This document shows positions 24,001 through 37,263 of a stretch of DNA of 64,000 bases, one piece after another. Position numbers and translations under genes: made by a program. The stretch's first letter is position 1. Each line of letters opens with the position of its first letter. The DNA is from Fasciola hepatica (taxonomy: Eukaryota > Platyhelminthes > Trematoda > Plagiorchiida > Fasciolidae): positions 2,294,001 to 2,358,000 of the forward strand of contig CANUEZ040000191.1 of assembly GCA_948099385.1 (NCBI GenBank). Reading direction: 5' to 3'. The notes beneath the pieces were generated by a model. It did not search any database and was not told the DNA's origin. It saw only the letters and a list, made by a program, of their open reading frames with translations.

Positions 24001-27000
24001 TTCGTTCACCCCAACCCTTGTTCGTGTCCCCGTGTGGGCTCTGTCCATGTGCAATGCGCATGATTCCCTTAGCGGATCAAACAGCTGTACAGTGCTTCCA
24101 TAATTTTCAATGGTCAGTTCAGTGTTCAAGCTGCATGGAGAATCATATTATACAAATCTACTCTGCTACTGCTCTATTGCATTGTATGAGCAATCTGTGT
24201 GGATTGTTCATAAGGGAATGCCCTGGTTTTGCTTACGCCCATAAATAGAGAAGTGATGGAACATAGGATTGGATCGGTGTGCGAGAATTTGGTTGTTACC
24301 GTTCAAAGCGAAAGCGAAAGCCGAAGCCAATTTGGGGATTGTGCTATATCATGTAGTGTATATGTTGAACAAAGCGTTGAGACCCATATCGGATAGCCTT
24401 GTGGTTTGGGTGTTCGACTGACATTCGTTCACCCAAACCCTTGTTCGTGTCCCCGTGTGGGCTCTGTCCATGTGCAATGCTCATGATTCCCTTAGCGGAT
24501 CAAACAGCTGTACAGTGCTTCCATCATTTTCAATGGTCAGTTCAGTGTTCAAGCTGCATGGAGAATCATATAATACAAATCTACTCTGCTACTGCTCTAT
24601 TGCATTGTATGAGCAATCTGTGTGGGGATTGTTCATAAGGGAATGCCTTGGTTTTACTTAGGCCCATAAATAGAGAAGTGATGGAACATAGGATTGGATC
24701 GATGTGCGAGAATTTGGTTGTTACCGTTCAAAGCGAAAGCGAAAGCCGAAGCCAATTTGGGGATTGTGCTATATCATGTAGTGTATATGTTGAACAAAGC
24801 GTTGAGACCCATATCGGATAGCCTTGTGGTTTGGGTGTTCGAATGACATTCGTTCACCCCAACCCTTGTTCGTGTCCCCGTGTGGGCTCTGTCCATGTGC
24901 AATGCTCATGATTCCCTTAGCGGATCAAACAGCTGTACAGTGCTTCCATAATTTTCAATGGTCAGTTCAGTGTTCAAGCTGCATGGAGAATCATATTATA
25001 CAAATCTACTCTGCTACTGCTCTATTGCATTGTATGAGCAATCTGTGTGGGGATTGTTCATAAGGGAATGCCTTGGTTTTACTTAGGCCCATAAATAGAG
25101 AAGTGATGGAACATAGGATTGGATCGGTGTACGAGAATTTGGTTGTTACCGTTCAAAGCGAAAGCGAAAGCCGAAGCCAATTTGGGGATTGTGCTATATC
25201 ATGTAGTGTATATGTTGAACAAAGCGTTCAGACCCATATCGGATAGCCTTGTAGTTTGGGTGTTCGACTGACATTCGTTCACCCCAACCCTTGTTCGTGT
25301 CCCCGTGTGGGCTCTGTCCATGTGCAATGCTCATGCTTCACTTAGCGGATCAAACAGCTGTACAGTGCTTCCATAATTTTCAATGGTCAGTTCAGTGATC
25401 AAGCTGCATGGAGAATCATATTATACAAATCTACTCTGCTACTGCTCTATTGCATTGTATGAGCAATCTGTGTGGGGATTGTTCATAAGGGAATGCCTTG
25501 GTTTTACTTAGGCCCATAAATAGAGAAGTGATGGAAAATAGGATTGGATCGGTGTGCGAGAATTTGGTTGTTACCGTTCAAAGCGAAAGCGAAAGCCGAA
25601 GCCAATTTGGGGATTGTGCTATATCATGTAGTGTATATGTTGAACAAAGCGTTGAGACCCATATCGGATAGCCTTGTGGTTTGGGTGTTCGACTGACATT
25701 CGTTCACCCCAACCCTTGTTCGTGTCCCCGTGTGGGCTCTGTCCATGTGCAATGCTCATGATTCCCTTAGCGGATCAAACAGCTGTACAGTGCTTCCATC
25801 ATTTTCAATGGTCAGTTCAGTGTTCAAGCTGCATGGAGAAACATATTATACAAATCTACTCTGCTACTGCTCTATTGCATTGTATGAGCAATCTGTGTGG
25901 GGATTGTTCATAAGGGAATGCCTTGGTTTTACTTAGGCCCATAAATAGAGAAGTGATGGAACATAGGATTGTATCGATGTGCGAGAATTTGGTTGTTACC
26001 GTTCAAAGCGAAAGCGAAAGCCGAAGCCAATTTGGGGATTGTGCTATATCATGTAGTGTATATGTTGAACAAAGCGTTCAGACCCATATCGGATAGCCTT
26101 GTGGTTTGGGTGTTCGAATGACATTCGTTCACCCCAACCCTTGTTCGTGTCCCCGTGTGGGCTCTGTCCATGTGCAATGCTCATGATTCCCTTAGCGGAT
26201 CAAACAGCTGTACAGTGCTTCCATCATTTTCAATGGTCAGTTCAGTGTTCAAGCTGCATGGAGAATCATATTATACAAATCTACTCTGCTACTGCTCTAT
26301 TGCATTGTATGAGCAATCTGTGTGGGGATTGTTCATAAGGGAATGCCTTGGTTTTACTTAGGCCCATAAATAGAGAAGTGATGGAACATAGGATTGGATC
26401 GGTGTACGAGAATTTGGTTGTTACCGTTCAAAGCCAAAGCGAAAGCCGAAGCCAATTTGGGGATTGTGCTATATCATGTAGTGTATATGTTGAACAAAGC
26501 GTTCAGACCCATATCGGATAGCCTTGTGGTTTGGGTGTTCGACTGACATTCGTTCACCCCAACCCTTGTTCGTGTCCCCGTGTGGGCTCTGTCCATGTGC
26601 AATGCTCATGCTTCACTTAGCGGATCAAACAGCTGTACAGTGCTTCCATAATTTTCAATGGTCAGTTCAGTGATCAAGCTGCATGGAGAATCATATTATA
26701 CAAATCTACTCTGCTACTGCTCTATTGCATTGTATGAGCAATCTGTGTGGGGATTGTTCATAAGGGAATGCCTTGGTTTTACTTAGGCCCATAAATAGAG
26801 AAGTGATGGAACATAGGATTGGATCGGTGTGCGAGAATTTGGTTGTTACCGTTCAAAGCGAAAGCGAAAGCCGAAGCCAATTTGGGGATTGTGCTATATC
26901 ATGTAGTGTATATGTTGAACAAAGCGTTGAGACCCATATCGGATAGCCTTGTGGTTTGGGTGTTCGAATGACATTCGTTCACCCCAACCCTTGTTCGTGT

Positions 27001-30000
27001 CCCCGTGTGGGCTCTGTCCATGTGCAATGCTCATGATTCCCTTACCGGATCAAACAGCTGTACAGTGCTTCCATAATTTTCAATGGTCAGTTCAGTGTTC
27101 AAGCTGCATGGAGAATCATATTATACAAATCTACTCTGCTACTGCTCTATTGCATTGTATGAGCAATCTGTGTGGGGATTGTTCATAAGGGAATGCCTTG
27201 GTTTTACTTAGGCCCATAAATAGAGAAGTGATGGAACATAGGATTGGATCGGTGTACGAGAATTTGGTTGTTACCGTTGAAAGCGAAAGCGAAAGCCGAA
27301 GCCAATTTGGGGATTGTGCTATATCATGTAGTGTATATGTTGAACAAAGCGTTCAGACCCATATCGGATAGCCTTGTAGTTTGGGTGTTCGACTGACATT
27401 CGTTCACCCCAACCCTTGTTCGTGTCCCCGTGTGGGCTCTGTCCATGTGCAATGCTCATGCTTCACTTAGCGGATCAAACAGCTGTACAGTGCTTCCATA
27501 ATTTTCAATGGTCAGTTCAGTGATCAAGCTGCATGGAGAATCATATTATACAAATCTACACTGCTACAGCTCCATTGCATTGTATGAGCAATCTGTGTGG
27601 GGATTGTTCATAAGGGAATGCCTTGGTTTTACTTAGGCCCATAAATAGAGAAGTGATGGAACATAGGATTGGATCGGTGCGCGAGAATTTGGTTGTTACC
27701 GTTCAAAGCCAAAGCGAAAGCCGAAGCCAATTTGGGGATTGTGCTATATCATGTAGTGTATATGTTGAACAAAGCGTTGAGACCCATATCGGATAGCCTT
27801 GTGGTTTGGGTGTTCGACTGACATTCGTTCACCCCAACCCTTGTTCGTGTCCCCGTGTGGGCTCTGTCCATGTGCAATGCTCATGATTCCCTTAGCGGAT
27901 CAAACAGCTGTACAGTGCTTCCATCATTTTCAATGGTCAGTTCAGTGTTCAAGCTGCATGGAGAATCATATTATACAAATGTACTCTGCTACTGCTCTAT
28001 TGCATTGTATGAGCAATCTGTGTGGATTGTTCATAAGGGAATGCCTTGGTTTTACTTAGGCCCATAAATAGAGAAGTGATGGAACATAGGATTGGATCGG
28101 TGTGCGAGAATTTGGTTGTTACCGTTGAAAGCGAAAGCGAAAGCCGAAGCCAATTTGGGGATTGTGCTATATCATGTAGTGTATATGTTGAACAACGCGT
28201 TGAGACCCATATCGGATGTCCCTGTGGTTTGGGTGTTCGACTGACATTCGTTCACCCCAACCCTTGTTCGTGTCCCCGTGTGGGCTCTGTCCATGTGCAA
28301 TGCTCATGATTCCCTTAGCGGATCGAACAGCTGTACAGTGCTTCCATAATTTTCAATGGTCAGTTCAGTGTTCAAGCTGCATGGAGAATCATATTATACA
28401 AATCTACTCTGCTACTGCTCTATTGCATTGTATGACCAATCTGTGTGGGGATTGTTCATAAGGGAATGCCTTGGTTTTACTTAGGCCCATAAATAGAGAA
28501 GTGATGGAACATAGGATTGGATCGGTGTACGAGAATTTGGTTGTTACCGTTCAAAGCGAAAGCGAAAGCCGAAGCCAATTTGGGGATTGTGCTATATCAT
28601 GAAGTGTATATGTTGAACAAAGCGTTGAGACCCATATCGGATAGCCTTGTGGTTTGGGTGTTCGACTGACATTCGTTCACCCCAACCCTTGTTCGTGTCC
28701 CCGTGTGGGCTCTGTCCATGTGCAATGCTCATGATTCCCTTAGCGGATCAAACAGCTGTACAGTGCTTCCATAACTTTCAATGGTCAGTTCAGTGTTCAA
28801 GCTGCATGGAGAATCATATAATACAAATCTACTCTGCTACTGCTCTATTGCATTGTATGAGCAATCTGTGTGGGGATTATTCATAAGGGAATGCCTTGGT
28901 TTTACTTAGGCCCATAAATAGAGAAGTGATGGAACATAGGATTGGATCGGTGTGCGAGAATTTGGTTGTTACCGTTGAAAGCGAAAGCGAAAGCCGAAGC
29001 CAATTTGGGGATTGTGCTATATCATGTAGTGTATATGTTGAACAAAGCGTTGAGACCCATATCGGATAGCCTTGTGGTTTGGGTGTTCGACTGACATTCG
29101 TTCACCCCAACCCTTGTTCGTGTCCCCGTGTGGGCTCTGTCCATGTGCAATGCTCATGATTCCCTTAGCGGATCAAACAGCTGTACAGTGCTTCCATAAT
29201 TTTCAATGGTCAGTTCAGTGTTCAAGCTGCATGGAGAATCATATTATACAAATCTACTCTGCTACTGCTCTATTGCATTGTATGAGCAATCTGTGTGGGG
29301 ATTGTTCATAAGGGAATGCCATGGTTTTACTTAGGCCCATAAATAGAGAAGTGATGGAACATAGGATTGGATCGGTGTACGAGAATTTGGTTGTTACCGT
29401 TCAAAGCGAAAGCGAAAGCCGAAGCCAATTTGGGGATTGTGCTATATCATGAAGTGTATAGTTGAACAAAGCGTTGAGACCCATATCGGATAGCCTTGTG
29501 GTTTGGGTGTTCGACTGACATTCGTTCACCCCAACCCTTGTTCGTGTCCCCGTGTGGGCTCTGTCCATGTGCAATGCTCATGATTCCCTTAGCGGATCAA
29601 ACAGCTGTACAGTGCTTCCATAACTTTCAATGGTCAGTTCAGTGTTCAAGCTGCATGGAGAATCATATAATACAAATCTACTCTGCTACTGCTCTATTGC
29701 ATTGTATGAGCAATCTGTGTGGGGATTATTCATAAGGGAATGCCTTGGTTTTACTTAGGCCCATAAATAGAGAAGTGATGGAACATAGGATTGGATCGGT
29801 GTGCGAGAATTTGGTTGTTACCGTTGAAAGCGAAAGCGAAAGCCGAAGCCAATTTGGGGATTGTGCTATATCATGTAGTGTATATGTTGAACAAAGCGTT
29901 GAGACCCATATCGGATAGCCTTGTGGTTTGGGTGTTCGACTGACATTCGTTCACCCCAACCCTTGTTCGTGTCCCCGTGTGGGCTCTGTCCATGTGCAAT

Positions 30001-33000
30001 GCTCATGATTCCCTTAGCGGATCAAACAGCTGTACAGTGCTTCCATAATTTTCAATGGTCAGTTCAGTGTTCAAGCTGCATGGAGAATCATATTATACAA
30101 ATCTACTCTGCTACTGCTCTATTGCATTGTATGAGCAATCTGTGTGTGGATTGTTCATAAGGGAATGCCATGGTTTTACTTAGGCCCATAAATAGAGAAG
30201 TGATGGAACATAGGATTGGATCGGTGTGCGAGAATTTGGTTGTTACCGTTGAAAGCGAAAGCGAAAGCCGAAGCCAATTAGAGGATTATGCTATATCATG
30301 TAGTGTATATGTTGAACAAACCGTTCAGACCCATATCGGATAGCCTTGTGGTTTGGGTGTTCGACTGACATTCGTTCACCCCAACCCTTGTTCGTGTCCC
30401 CGTGTGGGCTCTGTCCATGTGCAATGCTCATGATTCCCTTAGCGGATCAAACAGCTGTACAGTGCTTCCATAATTTTCAATGGTCAGTTCAGTGTTCAAG
30501 CTGCATGGAGAATCATATTATACAAATCTACTCTGCTACTGCTCTATTGCATTGTATGAGCAATCTGTGTGGGGATTGTTCATAAGGGAATGCCTTGGTT
30601 TTACTTAGGCCCATAAATAGAGAAGTGATGGAACATAGGATTGGATCGGTGTGCGAGAATTTGGTTGTTACCGTTCAAAGCGAAAGCGAAAGCCGAATCC
30701 AATTTGGGGATTGTGCTATATCATGTATTGTATATGTTGAACAAAGCGTTGAGACCCATATCGGATAGCCTTGTGGTTTGGGTGTTCGACTGACATTCGT
30801 TCACCCCAACCCTTGTTCGTGTCCCCGTGTGGGCTCTGTCCATGTGCAATGCTCATGATTCCCTTAGCGGATCAAACAGCTGTACAGTGCTTCCATCATT
30901 TTCCATGGCCAGTTCAGTGTTCAAGCTGCATGGAGAATCATATCATACAAATCTACTCTGCTACTGCTCTATTGCATTGTATGAGCAATCTGTGTGGGGA
31001 TTGTTCATAAGGGAATGCCTTGGTTTTACTTAGGCCCATAAATAGAGAAGTGATGGAACATAGGATTGGATTGGTTTGCGAGAATTTGGTTGTTACCGTT
31101 CAAAGCGGAAGCGAAAGCCGAAGCCAATTAGGGGATTGTGCTATATCATGTATTGTATATGTTGAACAAAGCTTTGAGACCCATATCGGATAGCCTTGTG
31201 GTTTGGGTGTTCGACTGACAATCGTTCACCCCAACCCTTGTTCGTGTCCCCGTGTGGGCTCTGTCCATGTGCAATGCTCATGAATCCCTTAGCGGATCAA
31301 ACAGCAGTACAGCGCTTCCATCATTTTCAATGGTCAGTTCAGTGTTCAAGCTGCATGGAGAATCATATTATACAAATCTACTCTGCTACTGTTCTATTGC
31401 ATTGTATGAGCAATCTGTGTGGGGATTGTTCATAAGGGAATGCCGTGGTTTAACTTAGGCCCATAAATAGAGAAGTGATGGAACATAGGATTGGATCGGT
31501 GTGCGAGAATTCGGTTGTTACCGTTCAAAACGAAAGCGAAAGCCGAATCCAATTTGGGGATTGTGCTATATCATGTATTGTATATGTTGAACAAAGCGTT
31601 GAGACCCATATCGGATAGCCTTGTGGTTTGGGTGTTCGACTGACATTCGTTCACCCCAACCCTTGTTCGTGTCCCCGTGTGGGCTCTGTCCATGTGCAAT
31701 GCTCATGATTCCCTTAGCGGATCAAACAGCTGTACAGTGTTTACATCATTTTCAATGGTCAGTTCAGTGTTCAAGCTGCATGGAGAATCATATTATACAA
31801 ATCTACTCTGCTACTGCTCTATTGCATTGTATGAGAATCTGTGTGGGGATTGTTCATAAGGGAATGCCTTGGTTTAACTTAGGCCCATAAATAGAGAAGT
31901 GATGGAACATAGGATTGGATCGGTGTGCGAGAATTTGGTTGTTACCGTTCAAAGCGAAAGCGAAAGCCGAAGCCAATTCGGGGATTGTGCTATATCATGT
32001 AGTGTATATGTTGAACAAAGCGTTGAGACCCATATCGGATAGCCTTGTGGTTTGGGTGTTCGACTGACATTCGTTCACCCCAACCCTTGATCGTGTCCCC
32101 GTGTGGGCTCTGTCCATGTGCAATGCTCATGATTCCCTTAGCGGATCAAACAGCTGTACAGTGCTTCCATCATTTTCAATGGTCAGTTCAGTGTTCAAGC
32201 TGCATGGAGAATCATATTATACAAATCTACTCTGCTACTGCTCTATTGCATTGTATGAGCAATCTGTGTGGGGATTGTTCATAAGGGAATGCCTTGGTTT
32301 TACTTAGGCCCATAAATGGAGAATTGATGGAACATAGGATTGGATCGGTGTGCGAGAATTTGGTTGTTACCGTTCAAAGCGAAAGCGAAAGCCGAAGCCA
32401 ATTAGGGGATTGTGCTATATCATGTATTGTATATGTTGAACAAAGCTTTGAGACCCATATCGGATAGCCTTGTGGTTTGGGTGTTCGACTGACAATCGTT
32501 CACCCAAACCCTTGTTCGTGTCCCCGTGTGGGCTCTGTCCATGTGCAATGCTCATGATTCTCTTAGCGGATCAAACAGCTGTACAGTGCTTCCATCATTT
32601 TCAATGGTCAGTTCAGTGTTCAAGCTGCATGGAGAATCATATTATACAAATCTACTCTGCTACTGCTCTATTGCATTGTATGAGCAATCTGTGTGTGGAT
32701 TGTTCATAAGGGAATGCCTTGGTTTTACTTAGGCCCACAAATAGAGAAGTGATGGAACATAGGATTGGATCGGTGTGCGAGAATTTGGTTGTTACCGTTC
32801 AAAGCCAAAGCGAAAGCCGAATCCAATTTGGGGATTGTGCTATATCATGTAGTGTATATGTTGAACAAAGCGTTCAGACCCATATCGGATAGCCTTGTGG
32901 TTTGGGTGTTCGACTGACAATCGTTCACCCAAACCCTTGTTCGTGTCTCCGTGTGGGCTCTGTCCATGTGCAATGCTCTTGATTCCCCTAGCGGATCAAA

Positions 33001-34096
33001 CAGCTGTACAGTGCTTCCATCATTTTCAATGGTCAGTTCAGTGTTCAAGCTGCATGGAGAATCATATTATACAAATCTACTCTGCTACTGCTCTATTGCA
33101 TTGTATGAGCAATCTGTGTGGGGATTGTTCATAAGGGAATGCCTTGGTTTTACTTAGGCCCATAAATAGAGAAGTGATGGAATATAGGATTGGATCGGTG
33201 CGCGAGAATTTGGTTGTTACCGTTCAAAGCGAAAGCGAAAGCCGAATCCAATTTGGGGATTGTGCTATATCATGTAGTTTATATGTTGAACAACGCATTG
33301 AGACCCATATCGGATAGCCTTGTGGTTTGGGTGTTCGACTGACATTCGTTCACCCCAACCCTTGTTCGTGTCCCCGTGTGGGCTCTGTCCATGTGCAATG
33401 CTCATGATTCCCTTAGCGGATCAAACAGCTGTACAGTGCTTCCATCATTTTCAATGGTCAGTTCAGTGTTCAAGCTGCATGGAGAATCATATTATACAAA
33501 TCTACTCTGCTACTGCTCTATTGCATTGTATGAGCAATCTGTGTGGGGATTGTTCATAAGGGAATGCCTTGGTTTTACTTAGGCCCATAAATAGAGAAGT
33601 GATGGAATATAGGATTGGATCGGTGCGCGAGAATTTGGTTGTTACCGTTCAAAGCGAAAGCGAAAGCCGAAGCCCATTTGGGGATTGTGCTATATCATGT
33701 AGTTTATATGTTGAACAACGCATTGAGACCCATATCGGATAGCCTTGTGGTTTGGGTGTTCGACTGACATTCGTTCACCCCAACCCTTGTTCGTGTCCCC
33801 GTGTGGGCTCTGTCCATGTGCAATGCTCATGATTCCCTTAGCGGATCAAACAGCTGTACAGTGCTTCCATCATTTTCAATGGTCAGTTCAGTGTTCAAGC
33901 TGCATGGAGTATCATATTATACAAATCTACTCTGCTACTGCTCTATTGCATTGTATGAGCAATCTGTGTGGGGATTGTTCATAAGGGAATGCCTTGGTTT
34001 TACTTAGGCCCATAAATAGAGAAGTGATGGAACATAGGATTGGATCGGTGTGCGAGAATTTGGTTGTTACCGTTCAAAGCGAAAGCGAAAGCCGAA
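18056..34096 (+). repeat. 39-monomer higher-order block, copy B
   Basis: Second copy of the block at 1492-17532. It keeps the order, the indels and the rare variants of copy A. Differences are the counterparts of those listed there, for example T at 18760 for G at 2196, C at 26225 for A at 9661, and T at 33910 for A at 17346. Four of the ten differences fall in 13 bp (30903-30915), where copy B carries the sequence also found at about 17738-17750 rather than that of its positional partner. The right end passes into monomers resembling those five units upstream. Confidence 0.93.
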
Positions 34097-35282
34097 GCCA
34101 ATTCGGGGATTGTGCTATATCATGTAGTGTATATGTTGAACAAAGCGTTGAGACCCATATCGGATAGCCTTGTGGTTTGGGTGTTCGACTGACATTCGTT
34201 CACCCCAACCCTTGTTCGTGTCCCCGTGTGGGCTCTGTCCATGTGCAATGCTCATGATTCCCTTAGCGGATCAAACAGCTGTACAGTGCTTCCATCATTT
34301 TCAATGGTCAGTTCAGTGTTCAAGCTGCATGGAGAATCATATTATACAAATCTACTCTGCTACTGCTCTATTGCATTGTATGAGCAATCTGTGTGGGGAT
34401 TGTTCATAAGGGAATGCCTTGGTTTTACTTAGGCCCATAAATAGAGAAGTGATGGAACATAGGATTGGATCGGTGTGCGAGAATTTGGTTGTTACCGTTC
34501 AAAGCGAAAGCGAAAGCCGAAGCCAATTAGGGGATTGTGCTATATCATGTATTGTATATGTTGAACAAAGCTTTGAGACCCATATCGGATAGCCTTGTGG
34601 TTTGGGTGTTCGACTGACAATCGTTCACCCAAACCCTTGTTCGTGTCCCCGTGTGGGCTCTGTCCATGTGCAATGCTCATGATTCTCTTAGCGGATCAAA
34701 CAGCTGTACAGTGCTTCCATAATTTTCAATGGTCAGTTCAGTGTTCAAGCTGCATGGAGAATCATATTATACAAATCTACTCTGCTACTGCTCTATTGCA
34801 TTGTATGAGCAATCTGTGTGTGGATTGTTCATAAGGGAATGCCTTGGTTTTACTTAGGCCCATAAATAGAGAAGTGATGGAACATAGGATGGGATCGGTG
34901 TGCGAGAATTTGGTTGTTACCGTTCAAAGCGAAAGCGAAAGCCGAAGCCAATTTGGGGATTGTTCTATATCATGTATTGTATATGTTGAACAAAGCGTTG
35001 AGACCCATATCGGATAGCCTTGTGGTTTGGGTGTTCGACTGACAATCGTTCACCCAAACCCTTGTTCGTGTCCCCGTGTGGGCTCTGTCCATGTGCAATG
35101 CTCTTGATTCCCCTAGCGGATCAAACAGCTGTACAGTGCTTCCATCATTTTCAATGGTCAGTTCAGTGTTCAAGCTGCATGGAGAATCATATAATACAAA
35201 TCTACTCTGCTACTGCTCTATTGCATTGTATGAGCAATCTGTGTGGGGATTGTTCATAAGGGAATGCCATGGTTTTACTTAG
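31876..35282 (+). repeat. Five-monomer (2,125-bp) offset similarity across the end of copy B
   Basis: Units near 32045, 32470 and 32895 resemble units near 34170, 34595 and 35020. Shared marks in order are CCAATTCGGGG, then CCAATTAGGGG with AAAGCTTTGAG and GATTCTCTTAGCGG, then CTCTTGATTCCCCTAGCGG. The copies are not identical: 32320-32328 reads GGAGAATTG where 34445 onward reads AGAGAAGTG, and CCATCATTTT becomes CCATAATTTT near 34720. So this is an older or partly converted duplication. The part from 34097 to 35841 is the transition between copy B and the trimer region. Confidence 0.65.
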
Positions 35283-37263
35283 GCCCATAAATAGAGAAGT
35301 GATGGAACATAGGATTGGATCGGTGTGCGAGAATTCGGTTGTTACCGTTGAAAGCGAAAGCGAAAGCCGAAGCCCATTTGGGGATTTTGCTATATCATGT
35401 AGTTTATATGTTGAACAACGCATTGAGACCCATATCAGATAGCCTTGTGGTTTGGGTGTTCGACTGACATTCGTTCACCCCAACCCTTGTTCGTGTCCCC
35501 GTGTGGGCTCTGTCCATGTGCAATGCTCATGATTCCCTTAGCGGATCAAACAGCTGTACAGTGCTTCCATCATTTTCAATGGTCAGTTCAGTGTTCAAGC
35601 TGCATGGAGAATCATATTATACAAATCTACTCTGCTACTGCTCTATTGCATTGTATGAGCAATCTGTGTGGGGATTGTTCATAAGGGAATGCCTTGGTTT
35701 TACTTAGGCCCATAAATAGAGAAGTGATGGAACATAGGATTGGATCGGTGTGCGAGAATTTGGTTGATACCGTTCAAAGCGAAAGCGAAAGCCGAAGCCA
35801 ATTTGGGGATTGTGCTATATCATGTAGTGTATATGTTGAACAAAGCGTTGAGACCCATATCGGATAGCCTTGTGGTTTGGGTGTTCGACTGACATTCGTT
35901 CACCCCAACCCTTGTTCGTGTCCCCGTGTGGGCTCTGTCCATGTGCAATGCTCATGATTCCCTTAGCGGATCAAACAGCTGTACAGTGCTTCCATAATTT
36001 CCAATGGTCAGTTCAGTGTTCAGGCTGCATGGAGAATCATATTATACAAATCTACTCTGCTACTGCTCTATTGCATTGTATGAGCAATCTGTGTGGGGAT
36101 TGTTCATAAGGGAATGCCTTGGTTTTACTTAGGCCCATAAATAGAGAAGTGATGGAACATAGGAATGGATCGGTGTGCGAGAATTTGGTTGTTACCGTTC
36201 AAAGCCAAAGCGAAAGCCGAAGCCAATTTGGGGATTGTGCTATATCATGTAGTGTATATGTTGAACAAAGCGTTGAGACCCATATCGGATAGCCTTGTGG
36301 TTTGGGTGTTCGACTGACATTCGTTCACCCCAACCCTTGTTCGTGTCCCCGTGTGGGCTCTGTCCATGTGCAATGCTCATGATTCCCTTAGCGGATCAAA
36401 CAGCTGTACAGTGCTTCAATAATTTTCAATGGTCAGTTCAGTGTTCAAGCTGCATGGAGAATCATATTATACAAATCTACTCTGCTACTGCTCTATTGCA
36501 TTGTATGAGCAATCTGTGTGGGGATTGTTCATAAGGGAATGCCTTGGTTTTACTTAGGCCCATAAATAGAGAAGTGATGGAACATAGGATTGGATCGGTG
36601 TGCGAGAATTCGGTTGTTACCGTTCAAAACGAAAGCGAAAGCCGAATCCAATTTGGGGATTGTGCTATATCATGTATTGTATATGTTGAACAAAGCGTTG
36701 AGACCCATATCGGATAGCCTTGTGGTTTGGGTGTTCGACTGACATTCGTTCACCCCAACCCTTGTTCGTGTCCCCGTGTGGGCTCTGTCCATGTGCAATG
36801 CTCATGATTCCCTTAGCGGATCAAACAGCTGTACAGTGCTTCCATCATTTTCAATTGTCAGTTCAGTGTTCAAGCTGCATGGAGAATCATATTATACAAA
36901 TCTACTCTGCTACTGCTCTATTGCATTGTATGAGAAATCTGTGTGGGGATTGTTCATAAGGGAATGCCTTGGTTTTACTTAGGCCCATAAATAGAGAAGT
37001 GATGGAACATAGGATTGGATCGGTGTACGAGAATTTGGTTGTTACCGTTCAAAGCGAAAGCGAAAACCGAAGCCAATTTGGGGATTGTGCTATATCATGT
37101 AGTGTATATGTTGAATAAAGCGTTGAGACCCATATCGGATAGCCTTGTGGTTTGGGTGTTCGACTGACATTCGTTCACCCCAACCCTTGTTCGTGTCCCC
37201 GTGTGGGCTCTGTCCATGTGCAATGCTCATGATTCCCTTAGCGGATCAAACAGCTGTACAGTG
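34732..37263 (+). repeat. 14-monomer (5,950-bp) block, start of first copy
   Basis: Matches 40682-43213 at an offset of exactly 5,950 bp. Shared rare marks are GTGTGTGGATTG (34818/40768), AGGATGGGATCGG (34887/40837), GATTGTTCTATATC, CTCTTGATTCCCC, the CCCATTTGGGGATTTTGC spacer and TGGTTGATACCG (35760/41710). Several single-base differences separate the copies, for example GCCATGG against GCCTTGG near 35268/41218 and TACAGTGC against TACAATGC. It is therefore more diverged than the 39-monomer pair. The full first copy runs on to about 40681 and contains the trimer array. Confidence 0.8.
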
